Shown: piece by piece, positions 17,025-24,982 of the stretch | Numbering within the stretch: position 1 is the first letter of the stretch | Layout of the letters: each line of letters starts with the position of its first letter | Assembly: GCA_018673255.1 (NCBI GenBank) | Contig: JABHDC010000212.1 | Coordinates: 1 to 36,355, forward strand | Direction of reading: 5' to 3' | Origin: Gemmatimonadota bacterium | Lineage (GTDB): Bacteria > Latescibacterota > UBA2968 > UBA8231 | DNA: 36,355 nucleotides | Notes under the pieces: model-generated | The model's database searches: none | Told to the model about the DNA's origin: nothing | What the model saw: only the letters and a program-made list of their open reading frames with translations | Made by a program: the position numbers and the translations under genes

Positions 17025-17041
17025 TGGCATGGGGATTGCTT
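17025..17041 (+). promoter_or_regulatory. Sigma-54 (RpoN) -24/-12 promoter for the flagellar cluster
   Basis: TGGCATG, four bases, then TTGCTT gives GG at 17026-17027 and GC at 17038-17039 with exactly ten bases between. Against the consensus TGGCACG-N4-TTGCW only one base differs. Transcription would start near 17050, leaving a leader of roughly 37 bases before flgB. Rod and hook genes are sigma-54-dependent in many bacteria. The activator (an NtrC-type ATPase) is not in the window. Confidence 0.75.
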
Positions 17042-17087
17042 CCACTCTATCGAAAAACCATGTCTCTGTGTCTGCTATAGCGAGAAA

Positions 17088-17510
17088 GTGGGAACTGTGT
17101 TTCTGGACAAGGTCATCTTCAACAAGACGAAAATCCCCGCTCTGACCGCCGTCCTGGACGTGACGCAATTGCGGCAGCGGGTCATCGCCAACAACATCGC
17201 CAACGTATCGACGAAGGGTTACCGCCGACAGGAGCTGCGATTTCAGGAGTATCTGGACTCCTTCGTGCGCCAACCACCTGTTGAGGGGCAGCGTACTGAC
17301 GCGCGGCACCTGGCCGTTCCTTCTCCGACCTTCTCCCCCGAAGTCTACGAGCCGGAAACCGGTCTCAATGACACAGGGCTCAACAACGTCGATGTGGACA
17401 TGGAAATGGCCGATCTGGCCGAGAATCACCTCTTCTTCAATGTCGGGGCCCGCCTTCTCTCGGGCGGTTTCGACGGCCTCAAGAAGGCCATCGTCGGCCG
17501 TGCTTCCTAA
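17088..17510 (+). CDS. flgB: Flagellar proximal rod protein FlgB
   Basis: A 140-residue rod protein, exported through the flagellar secretion channel without a signal peptide. The N-terminal rod signature is RVIANNIANVSTKGYRRQE at about residues 27-46. The C-terminus (NNVDVDMEMADLAENHLFFNVGARLLSGGFDGLKKAI) forms the coiled-coil half that packs in the rod. GTG 17088 is used; a second GTG at 17097 with GGGA just upstream is a possible alternative. It is the first gene after the sigma-54-type promoter, and flgC follows after nine bases. Confidence 0.93.
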   Translation: MGTVFLDKVIFNKTKIPALTAVLDVTQLRQRVIANNIANVSTKGYRRQELRFQEYLDSFVRQPPVEGQRTDARHLAVPSPTFSPEVYEPETGLNDTGLNNVDVDMEMADLAENHLFFNVGARLLSGGFDGLKKAIVGRAS

Positions 17511-17519
17511 GGAATCCTA

Positions 17520-18011
17520 ATGCAGATCTTTGATACCCTCGACATCAGCGCCACGGGACTGAGTGCCCAACGCCGCAAACTGACGGCGATCGCCAGCAAT
17601 GTGGCCAACGTCGATACGACCCGCACCGATGAAGGCGGGCCCTACAAGCGCCGGCGCGTCGTCATGATGGAAGCGCCGAAGCTATCCAAGTTTTCCACCA
17701 TGCTCGAACAGCAGAACAGTCGGATGCAGCAGACGAATGGTCGTCACATGCTGGAGGGTGATCCCCGGCCAGGTGAGATCTTCACCGGAGCCGGCGTCCT
17801 GAGCCAGGAAGTACGTGAGGAGCCGGTGAAGCCCCGGCTGGTCTTTGACCCGAATCATCCGGACGCACGTGAGGACGGATACGTCGTCTATCCGGACATC
17901 AATGTCGTCACCGAGATGGTCGACATGATCGCTTCATCCCGCGCTTATGAGGCCAACGCCACGGTCCTGAGTGCGGCCAAGGACATGGTCAACCGAAGCC
18001 TCCAGATCTGA
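17520..18011 (+). CDS. flgC: Flagellar proximal rod protein FlgC
   Basis: A 163-residue rod protein. It begins with the rod/hook N-terminal helix ISATGLSAQRRKLTAIASNVANVDTT and ends with EMVDMIASSRAYEANATVLSAAKDMVNRSLQI, the FlgC family C-terminus. ATG 17520 has AAGGAA upstream. The middle carries DPNHPDAREDGYVVYPDINVV, a typical FlgC segment. It is slightly longer than the enteric protein (about 134 residues), the extra part lying between residues 50 and 95. Confidence 0.95.
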   Translation: MQIFDTLDISATGLSAQRRKLTAIASNVANVDTTRTDEGGPYKRRRVVMMEAPKLSKFSTMLEQQNSRMQQTNGRHMLEGDPRPGEIFTGAGVLSQEVREEPVKPRLVFDPNHPDAREDGYVVYPDINVVTEMVDMIASSRAYEANATVLSAAKDMVNRSLQI

Positions 18012-18013
18012 AC

Positions 18014-18358
18014 ATGAACGTCTCTGCACATAATCCGAGTGTCTCTTCGCTGACCCGATCGACCCCTGTCAGCGGGACCCGTGGTTTCGACATCACTGTC
18101 TCTGACCGTGGCGTCGATGTGAAGGATGTCGCTGCTGCGACACCCCCGCCGGCAAGTCGCCCTGCGGCTGCACCGCAGGCGGTGGCCTCGACACCGCAGC
18201 TGCAGGAGACCCTCACCGCGCAGGAGACGGACGCGCTGACCGAACGTTTCGCAGATCTGCCCCGCACGTCACCAGCCGGTCTCTACGGCCGTGCCGGACG
18301 GCAGGCAGCCGCGCCACTTACAGCTCAGCAGGGACAATTGATCGATATCACGGGATGA
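18014..18358 (+). CDS. Small protein of unknown function within the rod operon
   Basis: A 114-residue protein starting at ATG 18014, two bases after the flgC stop; its own stop overlaps the transglycosylase start (ATGA), so it is clearly part of the operon. No signal peptide or membrane segment is seen. The first half is Ser/Thr/Pro/Ala-rich and likely disordered. The C-terminal 45 residues (DALTERFADLPR, SPAGLYGRAGR, and the end QQGQLIDITG) look more ordered. I do not recognise a family. Lack of a signal and the company of rod proteins permit an export substrate or a chaperone, neither demonstrated. Confidence 0.72.
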   Translation: MNVSAHNPSVSSLTRSTPVSGTRGFDITVSDRGVDVKDVAAATPPPASRPAAAPQAVASTPQLQETLTAQETDALTERFADLPRTSPAGLYGRAGRQAAAPLTAQQGQLIDITG

Positions 18359-19014
18359 GCGGGATGACACGAAAATACTCAAGTCTCAAACTTGGATTCT
18401 CAAGTCTCGCACTGGGTCTGTGCAGCGGATTGATCCTGGCAGCGGCCACGCCTGGGGCAGCCGCCCAGGAATCAGCTGTTCTGGCCATCGCCTCACGCAG
18501 CTATGCTCCTGCCGAGACGGGACGGATTGCGGGGCGGAGTGTTCTCACGCGTGCGGCCCGGCAACCTCGCCAGGCTGTAGCGCCGCAACAGGATCCAGTT
18601 GCGATCGAGCGCACTGAACGTTACACCGCACTGATCGACCACCACGCGCATCGTCAGGGCCTCGACAGTGATCTGATCAAGGCCATCATCTGCGCTGAGA
18701 GTGGCGGTGATCGCCAGGCCGTGTCGGGGAGCGGTGCCATTGGCCTGATGCAGTTGATGCCTCAGACCGCTGGCGATCTGGGCATTGCCGATCCCTTCGA
18801 CGCGGATGCCTCGATTGATGGAGGGACGCGCTATCTGCGCGAACTCATCGATCGCTATGGAGCGACAGAGATTGCACTCTGGGCCTACAATGCCGGACCG
18901 GGCGCTGTGGATCGTGGCCACCTGCCGAATGAGACGGTGAACTATGTGCCGCGGGTCCTGCGCCTGAGCAAGCACTTCAAGAATCGCCGCACCCTGGCTG
19001 CGGCCAGCGAGTAG
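18355..19014 (+). CDS. Secreted lytic transglycosylase (SLT domain) of the rod operon
   Basis: 219 residues with an N-terminal signal peptide (hydrophobic stretch about 13-37, likely cleavage near AAAQ at 35-38; ATG 18364 is an alternative start). The SLT domain spans about 87-210: catalytic Glu115 in IICAESGGD, GAIGLMQLMPQTA (128-139), WAYNAGPGAV (176-185) and NYVPRVLRL (196-204). It cleaves the MurNAc-GlcNAc bond of peptidoglycan. Encoded between flgC and fliE, it probably opens the wall for the growing rod, the job that FlgJ's muramidase domain or SltF does in other bacteria. No FlgJ is visible in the window. Confidence 0.92.
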   Translation: MSGMTRKYSSLKLGFSSLALGLCSGLILAAATPGAAAQESAVLAIASRSYAPAETGRIAGRSVLTRAARQPRQAVAPQQDPVAIERTERYTALIDHHAHRQGLDSDLIKAIICAESGGDRQAVSGSGAIGLMQLMPQTAGDLGIADPFDADASIDGGTRYLRELIDRYGATEIALWAYNAGPGAVDRGHLPNETVNYVPRVLRLSKHFKNRRTLAAASE

Positions 19015-19022
19015 GGGGACAC

Positions 19023-19352
19023 GTGGCCATGACGGCAGTACATGATTTCACCGGTCTCGGTGAGACCGCTACATCGGCACTGAAGATCCAGCCTCAGGCC
19101 GAACTCGTCGATCCGACGGGCAGCGCGGATCGTGGCAGCTTCTCCGATCTGGTCAAGACCTTCGCCGCTGATGTGAATGACATGCAGTTCCAGGCAGGTG
19201 ATGCGATCGACAGTCTCGTCACTGGCGAGGCGGCAGACGTGCACCAGGTGATGGTCGCCGTCCAGCAGGCAGGGATCGCGATGGATCTGATGTTGGAAAT
19301 CCGAAATCGCGTGTTGGAAGGATATCAGGAATTGATCCGGATGCAGGTATAA
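19023..19352 (+). CDS. fliE: Flagellar hook-basal body protein FliE
   Basis: A 109-residue protein that joins the MS ring to the rod. The C-terminal two thirds match FliE: SFSDLVKTFAADVNDMQFQAGDA, then ADVHQVMVAVQQAGIAMDLMLEIRNRVLEGYQELIRMQV, which ends with the invariant YQE-RMQV pattern. GTG 19023, with GGGGG four bases upstream, is used; ATG 19029 is two codons in. A 225-base gap with hairpins follows before fliF, an unusual break because these genes are often contiguous. Confidence 0.95.
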   Translation: MAMTAVHDFTGLGETATSALKIQPQAELVDPTGSADRGSFSDLVKTFAADVNDMQFQAGDAIDSLVTGEAADVHQVMVAVQQAGIAMDLMLEIRNRVLEGYQELIRMQV

Positions 19353-19353
19353 G

Positions 19354-19398
19354 GAGACTGCTGCGCAGTCTCTTCGGGTTCCCGCCTGCGGCGGGAAC
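19354..19398. repeat. Two back-to-back perfect hairpins after fliE (REP-like palindrome)
   Basis: GAGACTGC and GCAGTCTC pair at 19354-19372 (8 bp, loop TGC), and GTTCCCGCC and GGCGGGAAC at 19378-19398 (9 bp, loop TGC). Neither has a T-run behind it. The second resembles the short GC-rich palindromes (REP-type) scattered in many genomes. They could stabilise or process the mRNA between fliE and fliF, or attenuate transcription. The rest of the gap to 19577 shows no gene and no convincing promoter. Confidence 0.65.
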
Positions 19399-19577
19399 GC
19401 CGTGGAGTGAGATGCACGATTTCAGGTGTAGCGCCCTGGAGTGTGAGCGATTTCGGAAGTGGGTGTCGTCAGATGTGGCAACGGGAACCAGATAGACGGG
19501 CAGTAGGCTTCATCGGCGGTGGCACGTCAATGGGGCATCATCAGAGCGAAAGGGCCTTCGGGCGTAGGTAACAGAGA

Positions 19578-21098
19578 ATGAATCTTCCAGACCAGGTCAC
19601 CGGTGTAACAGACAGACCCCGCGAGTGGTGGACAGAGGCACCGCAGCCGCAGAAGTTCGGCGCGATGGGTGGTGCCGCATTTCTCGTCATCGCCATCGTC
19701 TTTGGCCTGTTCTCCATGGGCGGCGGCGATGAGGACTGGGATCCGGCGATTCTGTATGCTGACCTGGACTATGGCGAGGCTGCAGAAATTACGGCTCGTC
19801 TGGCAGGTCTCGATGTGCCGCACAAGATCACCGAGGATGCCAGCGCCATCATGGTGCCCGACGATCGTGTGCGGAACCTGCGTCTGACGCTGGCCGCAGA
19901 GGGATTCCCTCGCAGTGGCCGCATGGGATATGAGATTTTCGACGACTCGCAGTTGGCGATGACGGACTTCCTGCAAGACATCAACAAGGTCCGGGCCCTG
20001 CAGGGCGAGTTGGAAGAGACACTGGGAGGAATTGAAGGCGTACGAGCTGCACGCGTGCACCTGGTCATCCCCGAAGAAAGCCTCTTCACGGAAGAGCGGA
20101 ATCCGGTGACCGCGGCGGTGAATCTCACGCTGTCCGGGCGCACCTTGCTCAAAGAGCCCCAGGTCGATGCCATCGTCAATCTCGTCAGTGCCAGTGTGGA
20201 AGGCCTCGACAACAGCCAGATCGTCATCGTTGATCAGGAAGGGAACATGCTCACTGAAGAGCATGATCCCCTGGCCCATGCTGCGAACAAACAATTCCGT
20301 ATGCAGCAGCAGGTCGAGTCGGCCATGGAGAAGAAGGTCCAGTCCCTGATGGACGAGGTCATCGGGTCTGGCCGTTCCAAAGTCCGGATCAATGTGGTCC
20401 TAGATTTCAGTCGCCAGAACACCGATGAAATCATCTTCGATCCACCTTCTGGTTCGCAGATCGTGATCAGCGAGGAGACCAATGAGAGTCAGTCGGCTGA
20501 GCAGGGATCTGAAGAGAATGCAGTCCGCAACTATGAAGTGAATCGCACGGTCAGGAATATCGTCGGATCCATCGGGGCCATACAAAGGATGTCCATGGCG
20601 CTCACCGTAGATGAGACGAAGGTCATCATCGGCGAAGATGGCCGTGCCATCGAGCAGACGCGGTCGAAGGATGAGATCGAGAGTCTCTCCAAGCTCGCTC
20701 AACAGGCTGTCGGGGTCGATGAGACCAGAGGTGACGAAGTCACCGTCTTCGCCATGCCCTTCGATAAGTCACAGGAGATCCAGGCCAGAGACTCTGCCTT
20801 GCAGGAGGAGCGCAAGGAATTCTGGACCGGCATTGCCATCAATGTGGCGAAAGTTCTCGGTATTCTTGCGGCCCTCATCACCCTGCGGTTCATCATCCAG
20901 GCCATCGGCCGTGGTGTGGGCGTGGAGGAGGATATCGAAGTCCTCGGTGAGGTGGCCGGTGACGTGGAAGAGGAGGATTTCGAACGGCCGGAAACGCCGC
21001 ACGATATCATCCTGAGTCGAGTGCAGCAGATGGTGCGTGAGCGACCTGAGGATGCAGCAAAGCTGATCCGAACCATGCTGGTCGAGGAGAACTCCTGA
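19578..21098 (+). CDS. fliF: Flagellar MS-ring protein FliF
   Basis: 506 residues, a little shorter than the usual 530-570. There is one transmembrane span at about 27-48 (FGAMGGAAFLVIAIVFGLFSMGG) and a second at about 414-442 (FWTGIAINVAKVLGILAALITLRFIIQAI). The periplasmic part has FliF signatures: LYADLDYGEAAEI, PRSGRMGYEIFDDSQLAMTDF, LEETLGGIEGVRAARVHLVIPEESLF and VNRTVRNIVGSIGAIQRMSMAL. The cytoplasmic tail after the second span has the FliG-binding type of end (ILSRVQQMVRERPEDAAKLIRTML). So a FliG partner is expected, yet no fliG follows: 60 bases later fliH begins. Confidence 0.96.
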   Translation: MNLPDQVTGVTDRPREWWTEAPQPQKFGAMGGAAFLVIAIVFGLFSMGGGDEDWDPAILYADLDYGEAAEITARLAGLDVPHKITEDASAIMVPDDRVRNLRLTLAAEGFPRSGRMGYEIFDDSQLAMTDFLQDINKVRALQGELEETLGGIEGVRAARVHLVIPEESLFTEERNPVTAAVNLTLSGRTLLKEPQVDAIVNLVSASVEGLDNSQIVIVDQEGNMLTEEHDPLAHAANKQFRMQQQVESAMEKKVQSLMDEVIGSGRSKVRINVVLDFSRQNTDEIIFDPPSGSQIVISEETNESQSAEQGSEENAVRNYEVNRTVRNIVGSIGAIQRMSMALTVDETKVIIGEDGRAIEQTRSKDEIESLSKLAQQAVGVDETRGDEVTVFAMPFDKSQEIQARDSALQEERKEFWTGIAINVAKVLGILAALITLRFIIQAIGRGVGVEEDIEVLGEVAGDVEEEDFERPETPHDIILSRVQQMVRERPEDAAKLIRTMLVEENS

Positions 21099-21158
21099 CA
21101 TGCACTTGTTGGTGAATAAATCAGCTACTGCGTGGTGCGGCGAACCCCGGAGGCCATT

Positions 21159-22064
21159 GTGTCAAAGGTGATTCGCACCGGTCAGGTCGCTTCCAGTGGC
21201 GGCATCGTCACCCTTGGGCGTGCCGAGGAAGGGCTCTTCTACGATCCGGAAGTCGACGCCGCCTCTGACGGCAAGCAGATCGACCTGCCGGCAATGATAG
21301 AGGCTCGCCTCAACGACGTTCGCGGTGAGTTGGATGGACAGTGGGAGAAGCGACTGCGTGAGGAGCACGAGACGACGCGTACCGCAGGTGAGCGACAGTT
21401 GGCTGAGGCGCAACAACAGCACAGCCAGGAACTGGAACGCACGAGTCAGGAACGTTACGACGAAGGTTACCAGGATGGCGCCGCCTCGAACGAGGCGGAA
21501 GCGACACAGGCCGTCGATCGCATGACGGTACTACACGATGCGCTCAAGGCGGAACGCACTCAGGTGTTGCTGGACGCGGAGAGTGTCGTTGTCGATCTGG
21601 CCCTTTCTCTGGCGCGGCGCGTCGTGCGTGTGGAGCCGTCAGCCGATCCGCTCGTAGTGGCCCGAACAGCACGCGAAGCCCTTCGGCACCTCAGTGAACG
21701 CAGCAATCTGATGCTCAAAGTCCATCCCGAAGATCTCAGCATTGCCAGACGATTTGCAGCTGCGTGGGTCGAGCGAGTCGACGCAGATGCCATCCTGCGA
21801 GTACAGACCTCCGCGCACGTGGATCGTGGTGGCTGTATGGTGGAGGGACCTGAAGAGAACGTGGATGCACGCCTCATTACGCAACTAGAGACGCTGCATG
21901 AAGCCCTGCGGGATGGCGTGATGTCCCAACATCACAACGAGGCGAGTGCAGGAGAGAATGAAGATCTTGTCACGGCTGATGTGACCGCCCCACCTGCCGA
22001 GTCGTCGGAGGTCGATCCGACGGCAGGGCCTGAGGATGGCGATGATGGCGGAGACGAATCATGA
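21159..22064 (+). CDS. fliH: Flagellar export ATPase regulator FliH
   Basis: 301 residues from GTG 21159, which has a strong GGAGG five bases upstream; an earlier GTG at 21132 lacks one. A long charged coiled coil at about 50-140 (RLREEHETTRTAGERQLAEAQQQ, then ERYDEGYQDGAASNEA) precedes the C-terminal FliH/YscL domain: LARRVVRVEP, LMLKVHPEDL and HVDRGGCMVEGPEENVDARL, with the end of the domain near 245. A low-complexity acidic tail of about 50 residues follows. FliH holds FliI in an inactive or delivery complex at the C-ring. It overlaps fliI by four bases. Confidence 0.9.
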   Translation: MSKVIRTGQVASSGGIVTLGRAEEGLFYDPEVDAASDGKQIDLPAMIEARLNDVRGELDGQWEKRLREEHETTRTAGERQLAEAQQQHSQELERTSQERYDEGYQDGAASNEAEATQAVDRMTVLHDALKAERTQVLLDAESVVVDLALSLARRVVRVEPSADPLVVARTAREALRHLSERSNLMLKVHPEDLSIARRFAAAWVERVDADAILRVQTSAHVDRGGCMVEGPEENVDARLITQLETLHEALRDGVMSQHHNEASAGENEDLVTADVTAPPAESSEVDPTAGPEDGDDGGDES

Positions 22065-23386
22065 ATCTTGACGCTCATCTGCAGACCATCGAAGCCACCG
22101 ACCCCATGCTTCGATACGGGAAGGTGACGCAGATCATCGGGCTCATCATTGAGTCCATCGGACCGGCCGACGTGGCCATGGGAGAGATCTGTCTGGTGGG
22201 CGACCCTCATGCTCATCACATCGAGGCTGAGGTTGTCGGTTTCCGCGGTGAGCGTGTTCTGCTGATGCCTCTGGGGGAGATCGAAGGAATCCGGCCCGAA
22301 ACCGAAGTGTTCCCCACCCGATCCAGCTTGCAGGTCCCCGTCGGCGAGACCCTGAAGGGACGCATTATCGACGGACTGGGCAAAGCCATCGATGGCGAAG
22401 GGCCGATCCATACCCTTGAGCGCCGACATGTGCACAGTGTGGCGCCGGATCCTCTGCAGCGCAGTCGCGTCAGTGAGTCGATTGGCACAGGCGTCCGAGC
22501 CATCGATGGGATGGCCAGCATCGGCAAGGGGCAACGTCTGGGCATCTTCTCTGGCAGTGGTGTCGGTAAGAGCACCTTGCTGGGCATGATCTCACGAAAC
22601 TCCGAGGCAGATGTCAACGTGATTGCCCTGGTCGGCGAACGTGGCAAGGAAGTACTGGACTTCATCGAAGACAGTCTCGGCCCACAGGGGTTGCAGCGTT
22701 CCGTCGTGATTGTAGCCACATCCGAGCAGCCTGCCCTGATCCGTCTGAAGGCTGCATTTACGGCCACGACGATCGCGGAGTATTTCCGGGAGCAGGGGCA
22801 GAATGTCGTGCTCATGATGGACTCGCTCACGCGTGTGGCGATGGCCCAGCGGGAGATCGGTCTGGCTGCTGGCGAGCCACCCACGACCAAGGGCTACACG
22901 CCATCCGTCTTCGCGCTGTTGCCGCGTCTCCTGGAGCGTGCCGGTTCAACGAAGATGGGTAGTATCACGGGTCTCTATACGGTACTGGTGGAGGGTGACG
23001 AAATGGACGATCCGATCGCTGACTCAGCTCGTGCCATTCTCGACGGTCACATTGTGCTCTCGAGGCGGCTGGCCTCGCGCGGTCACTACCCCCCAATTGA
23101 TGTGATGGAATCCATCAGTCGATCGATGAAGGACGTCTCCAGCGATGCCCACTGGGAGCGTGCGATGGAAATCAAGGGGATGATGGCGGCATATGCCGAA
23201 GCGGAAGACCTCGTCAACATTGGTGCCTATGCGCGGGGCAGCAATCCGCGCATCGATCGAGCCCTCGACTACATCGAGCCCATCGAGCAGTACCTGCGAC
23301 AGGGGGGCTCAGAAACCGGGAGCTTTGACCATCACGTGCAACGTCTGATGGGGTTGCTGTCGCCCCCTGCGCCCGTGGCAGAATGA
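22061..23386 (+). CDS. fliI: Flagellum-specific export ATPase FliI
   Basis: A 441-residue F1-beta-like ATPase. The Walker A loop FSGSGVGKSTLLGMI is at about 163-177. GERGKEVLDFIED lies near 192, Walker B VVLMMDSLTRVAMAQREIGLAAGEPPTTKGY near 250, and VEGDEMDDPIADSARAILDGHIVLSR near 310, all type III ATPase hallmarks. It energises delivery of substrates to the flagellar secretion gate. It starts within the fliH stop (ATGA), and fliJ follows after 22 bases. Confidence 0.97.
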   Translation: MNLDAHLQTIEATDPMLRYGKVTQIIGLIIESIGPADVAMGEICLVGDPHAHHIEAEVVGFRGERVLLMPLGEIEGIRPETEVFPTRSSLQVPVGETLKGRIIDGLGKAIDGEGPIHTLERRHVHSVAPDPLQRSRVSESIGTGVRAIDGMASIGKGQRLGIFSGSGVGKSTLLGMISRNSEADVNVIALVGERGKEVLDFIEDSLGPQGLQRSVVIVATSEQPALIRLKAAFTATTIAEYFREQGQNVVLMMDSLTRVAMAQREIGLAAGEPPTTKGYTPSVFALLPRLLERAGSTKMGSITGLYTVLVEGDEMDDPIADSARAILDGHIVLSRRLASRGHYPPIDVMESISRSMKDVSSDAHWERAMEIKGMMAAYAEAEDLVNIGAYARGSNPRIDRALDYIEPIEQYLRQGGSETGSFDHHVQRLMGLLSPPAPVAE

Positions 23387-23408
23387 TAGGGGAATGACGT
23401 AGAGCGTC

Positions 23409-23864
23409 ATGCGGAAATTTCAGTTTCGATTCCAACGTGTCTACGAGCTCAAGGAACGCCTGGAAGATGTGCGACGGGCCACTCTCGGAGAGGCCGTCAG
23501 TGCACTGGAGACGGATCGGCAGGAGTTGCGCCGGATCGAGGAAGCGCGTGGAGAGCGACGCGAGGCGTCCCGCGGCGAAGCGGGTCAGCAATTGGATCCG
23601 GGGCTCCTGCAGTTGGCCAGCAATTTCGGCCTGCGACTGGAACGCGAGTCGGGAGAGCAGGAGGAGCAGGTGCGCCTTGCTCAGACCGTGGCGGATGAGA
23701 AGCGAGATGAACTGGTGGAGGCGACACGTGACCGCAAGGTCTTCGAGATCCTGCGCGACCGAGCCGCTGCGACGCACCGGAAACAGGCACAACGACAGGA
23801 ACTGCGCACCCTCGATGAGTTGGGTGGGCAGCAACACCATCGCAAGGAAACCGACGAAGACTGA
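23409..23864 (+). CDS. fliJ: Flagellar export chaperone/stalk protein FliJ
   Basis: A 151-residue, highly charged, almost wholly coiled-coil protein, as expected of FliJ, the central stalk of the FliI hexamer. The opening MRKFQFRFQRVYELKERLEDVRR is the typical FliJ N-terminus. The C-terminal half is also helical (EKRDELVEATRDRKVFEILRDRAAATHRKQ). Sequence similarity within the family is low, so identity rests on length, coiled coil, N-terminal motif and place between fliI and fliK. Its stop shares one base with the fliK start. Confidence 0.88.
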   Translation: MRKFQFRFQRVYELKERLEDVRRATLGEAVSALETDRQELRRIEEARGERREASRGEAGQQLDPGLLQLASNFGLRLERESGEQEEQVRLAQTVADEKRDELVEATRDRKVFEILRDRAAATHRKQAQRQELRTLDELGGQQHHRKETDED

Positions 23865-24982
23865 TGACGACAATCTCTGACATGCTGGCGCCGAGACCGG
23901 CCTCGGGCACTCGTTCCACCGATGCGCTGAGTCTGAGCCGCGCCGAAGGTCCTTCTGCCTTCGCTGACGTTCTCGATGATGTTGTCGAGGATGGCGGTCG
24001 GTCCAGGCCTGAGACGGTCACAAGGCGTGAACAGGAACGGGGCCCTGACAAGCAGGATGCGTCCGTTGAGCGCTCACGCGCAGGCCAGGAAGATGAAGAG
24101 ACCGAGGCCACCTCGTCGTCGAGAGAGGGTGACGAGGATGCGGCTGCCTCTGATCGCGAAGATGAGGAGGCGTATGTGCCCATGGGCGATGCCTCCCATG
24201 TGCCTCAGGAGCCTGACAGCGGTGAGCAGGTCGAGGGCGAGATTGCCCCGGCACGGCAAGCCCCACTGTGGCAGCGGACCGGGGCCCAGGAATCTGGCCA
24301 GACCACTCGAGCCGATCGGGCCGCCATGGCACCGGCTGCAGCAGCCTCGACCCAGACCGCCGATGGTGTGCAGATGGCGTCGGCCAGTGGGCAGGCAGCA
24401 GGCCAGCAGACTGATTCGGCGCTGGATCTGCTGACCGCACAGGAGTTGATGGCGCCTGATCAGATCCAGGTCGAAACCGAGGGTGGGGAACTGTTTGAGC
24501 GACTGCAACAGGCCCTGACCACTGGAAGCTCGGTCCTGGCCGATGATGTGGGAGAAGTTGTCGTGCCACAGGTTGTTCGGAATATGGCTGCCCTGGCCCG
24601 CAATGGCGTCTCCGAGATGCGTCTGCAATTGCAGCCAGGAGATCTGGGTGAGATTGAATTGCGAGTGCGCGCCATGGAAGGTGCCGTGCGTGCGGAGGTG
24701 ATGGTGCAGCATCCAGAGGTGAAGGCGTTGTTGGAAACGCAGATGGATCGTCTGCGTGCCGCCCTGGCTTCGCAAGGTCTGGAATTGGAAGGTTTTGATG
24801 TCGGCGTATCCGACCAGCAGGCGCAGGGCCGGGGAGATGATGATGGCGATGGTCTCGGCGGCCGGACAGGACGCGAGGCAGTCCATGGAGCGGCCGCAGA
24901 TGAAGAGGATCCAGCCCATGCCACGACACCACCCACACGGCCGATCCGCCTGGACCCGAATGGCAACGACTGGCTGGTCTGA
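23864..24982 (+). CDS. fliK: Flagellar hook-length control protein FliK
   Basis: 372 residues. The first 230 are low-complexity, rich in Asp, Glu, Ala and Gln, as in the flexible ruler part of FliK. The Flg_hook domain at about 234-320 contains MRLQLQPGDLGEIELRVR, then MVQHPEVKALLETQMDRLRAALASQGLEL, the segment that contacts FlhB to switch export specificity. The gene lies before flgD and flgE, the usual site. The last codons and the stop lie in the first, diverged copy of a 24-bp tandem repeat that continues past the stop. Confidence 0.92.
   Translation: MTTISDMLAPRPASGTRSTDALSLSRAEGPSAFADVLDDVVEDGGRSRPETVTRREQERGPDKQDASVERSRAGQEDEETEATSSSREGDEDAAASDREDEEAYVPMGDASHVPQEPDSGEQVEGEIAPARQAPLWQRTGAQESGQTTRADRAAMAPAAAASTQTADGVQMASASGQAAGQQTDSALDLLTAQELMAPDQIQVETEGGELFERLQQALTTGSSVLADDVGEVVVPQVVRNMAALARNGVSEMRLQLQPGDLGEIELRVRAMEGAVRAEVMVQHPEVKALLETQMDRLRAALASQGLELEGFDVGVSDQQAQGRGDDDGDGLGGRTGREAVHGAAADEEDPAHATTPPTRPIRLDPNGNDWLV

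Larger units (their letters stand above)
16651..17087. other. Intergenic gap between glycan operon and flagellar cluster
   Basis: A 437-base gap without a convincing gene; the short frames in it lack ribosome sites and family features. It holds a weak imperfect hairpin just after the GT2 stop (CCGAG/CTCGG at 16659-16675), a perfect 9-bp hairpin at 16801-16828, a short T run near 16767, a short inverted repeat ACAGT/ACTGT at 16994-17010, and the sigma-54-type promoter at 17025-17041. The right 120 bases are less GC-rich than the neighbouring genes, as expected of a control region. Confidence 0.6.

Noticed and set aside
19520..19536. TGGCACG upstream of fliF, a perfect -24 half of a sigma-54 promoter
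   Set aside because: The -12 half is absent: ten bases after GG the sequence is not GC and no TTGC follows at the right spacing.
20995..21098. The end of fliF as a fused remnant of fliG
   Set aside because: The segment VQQMVRERPEDAAKLIRTML matches the ordinary FliF cytoplasmic tail that binds FliG, not FliG itself.
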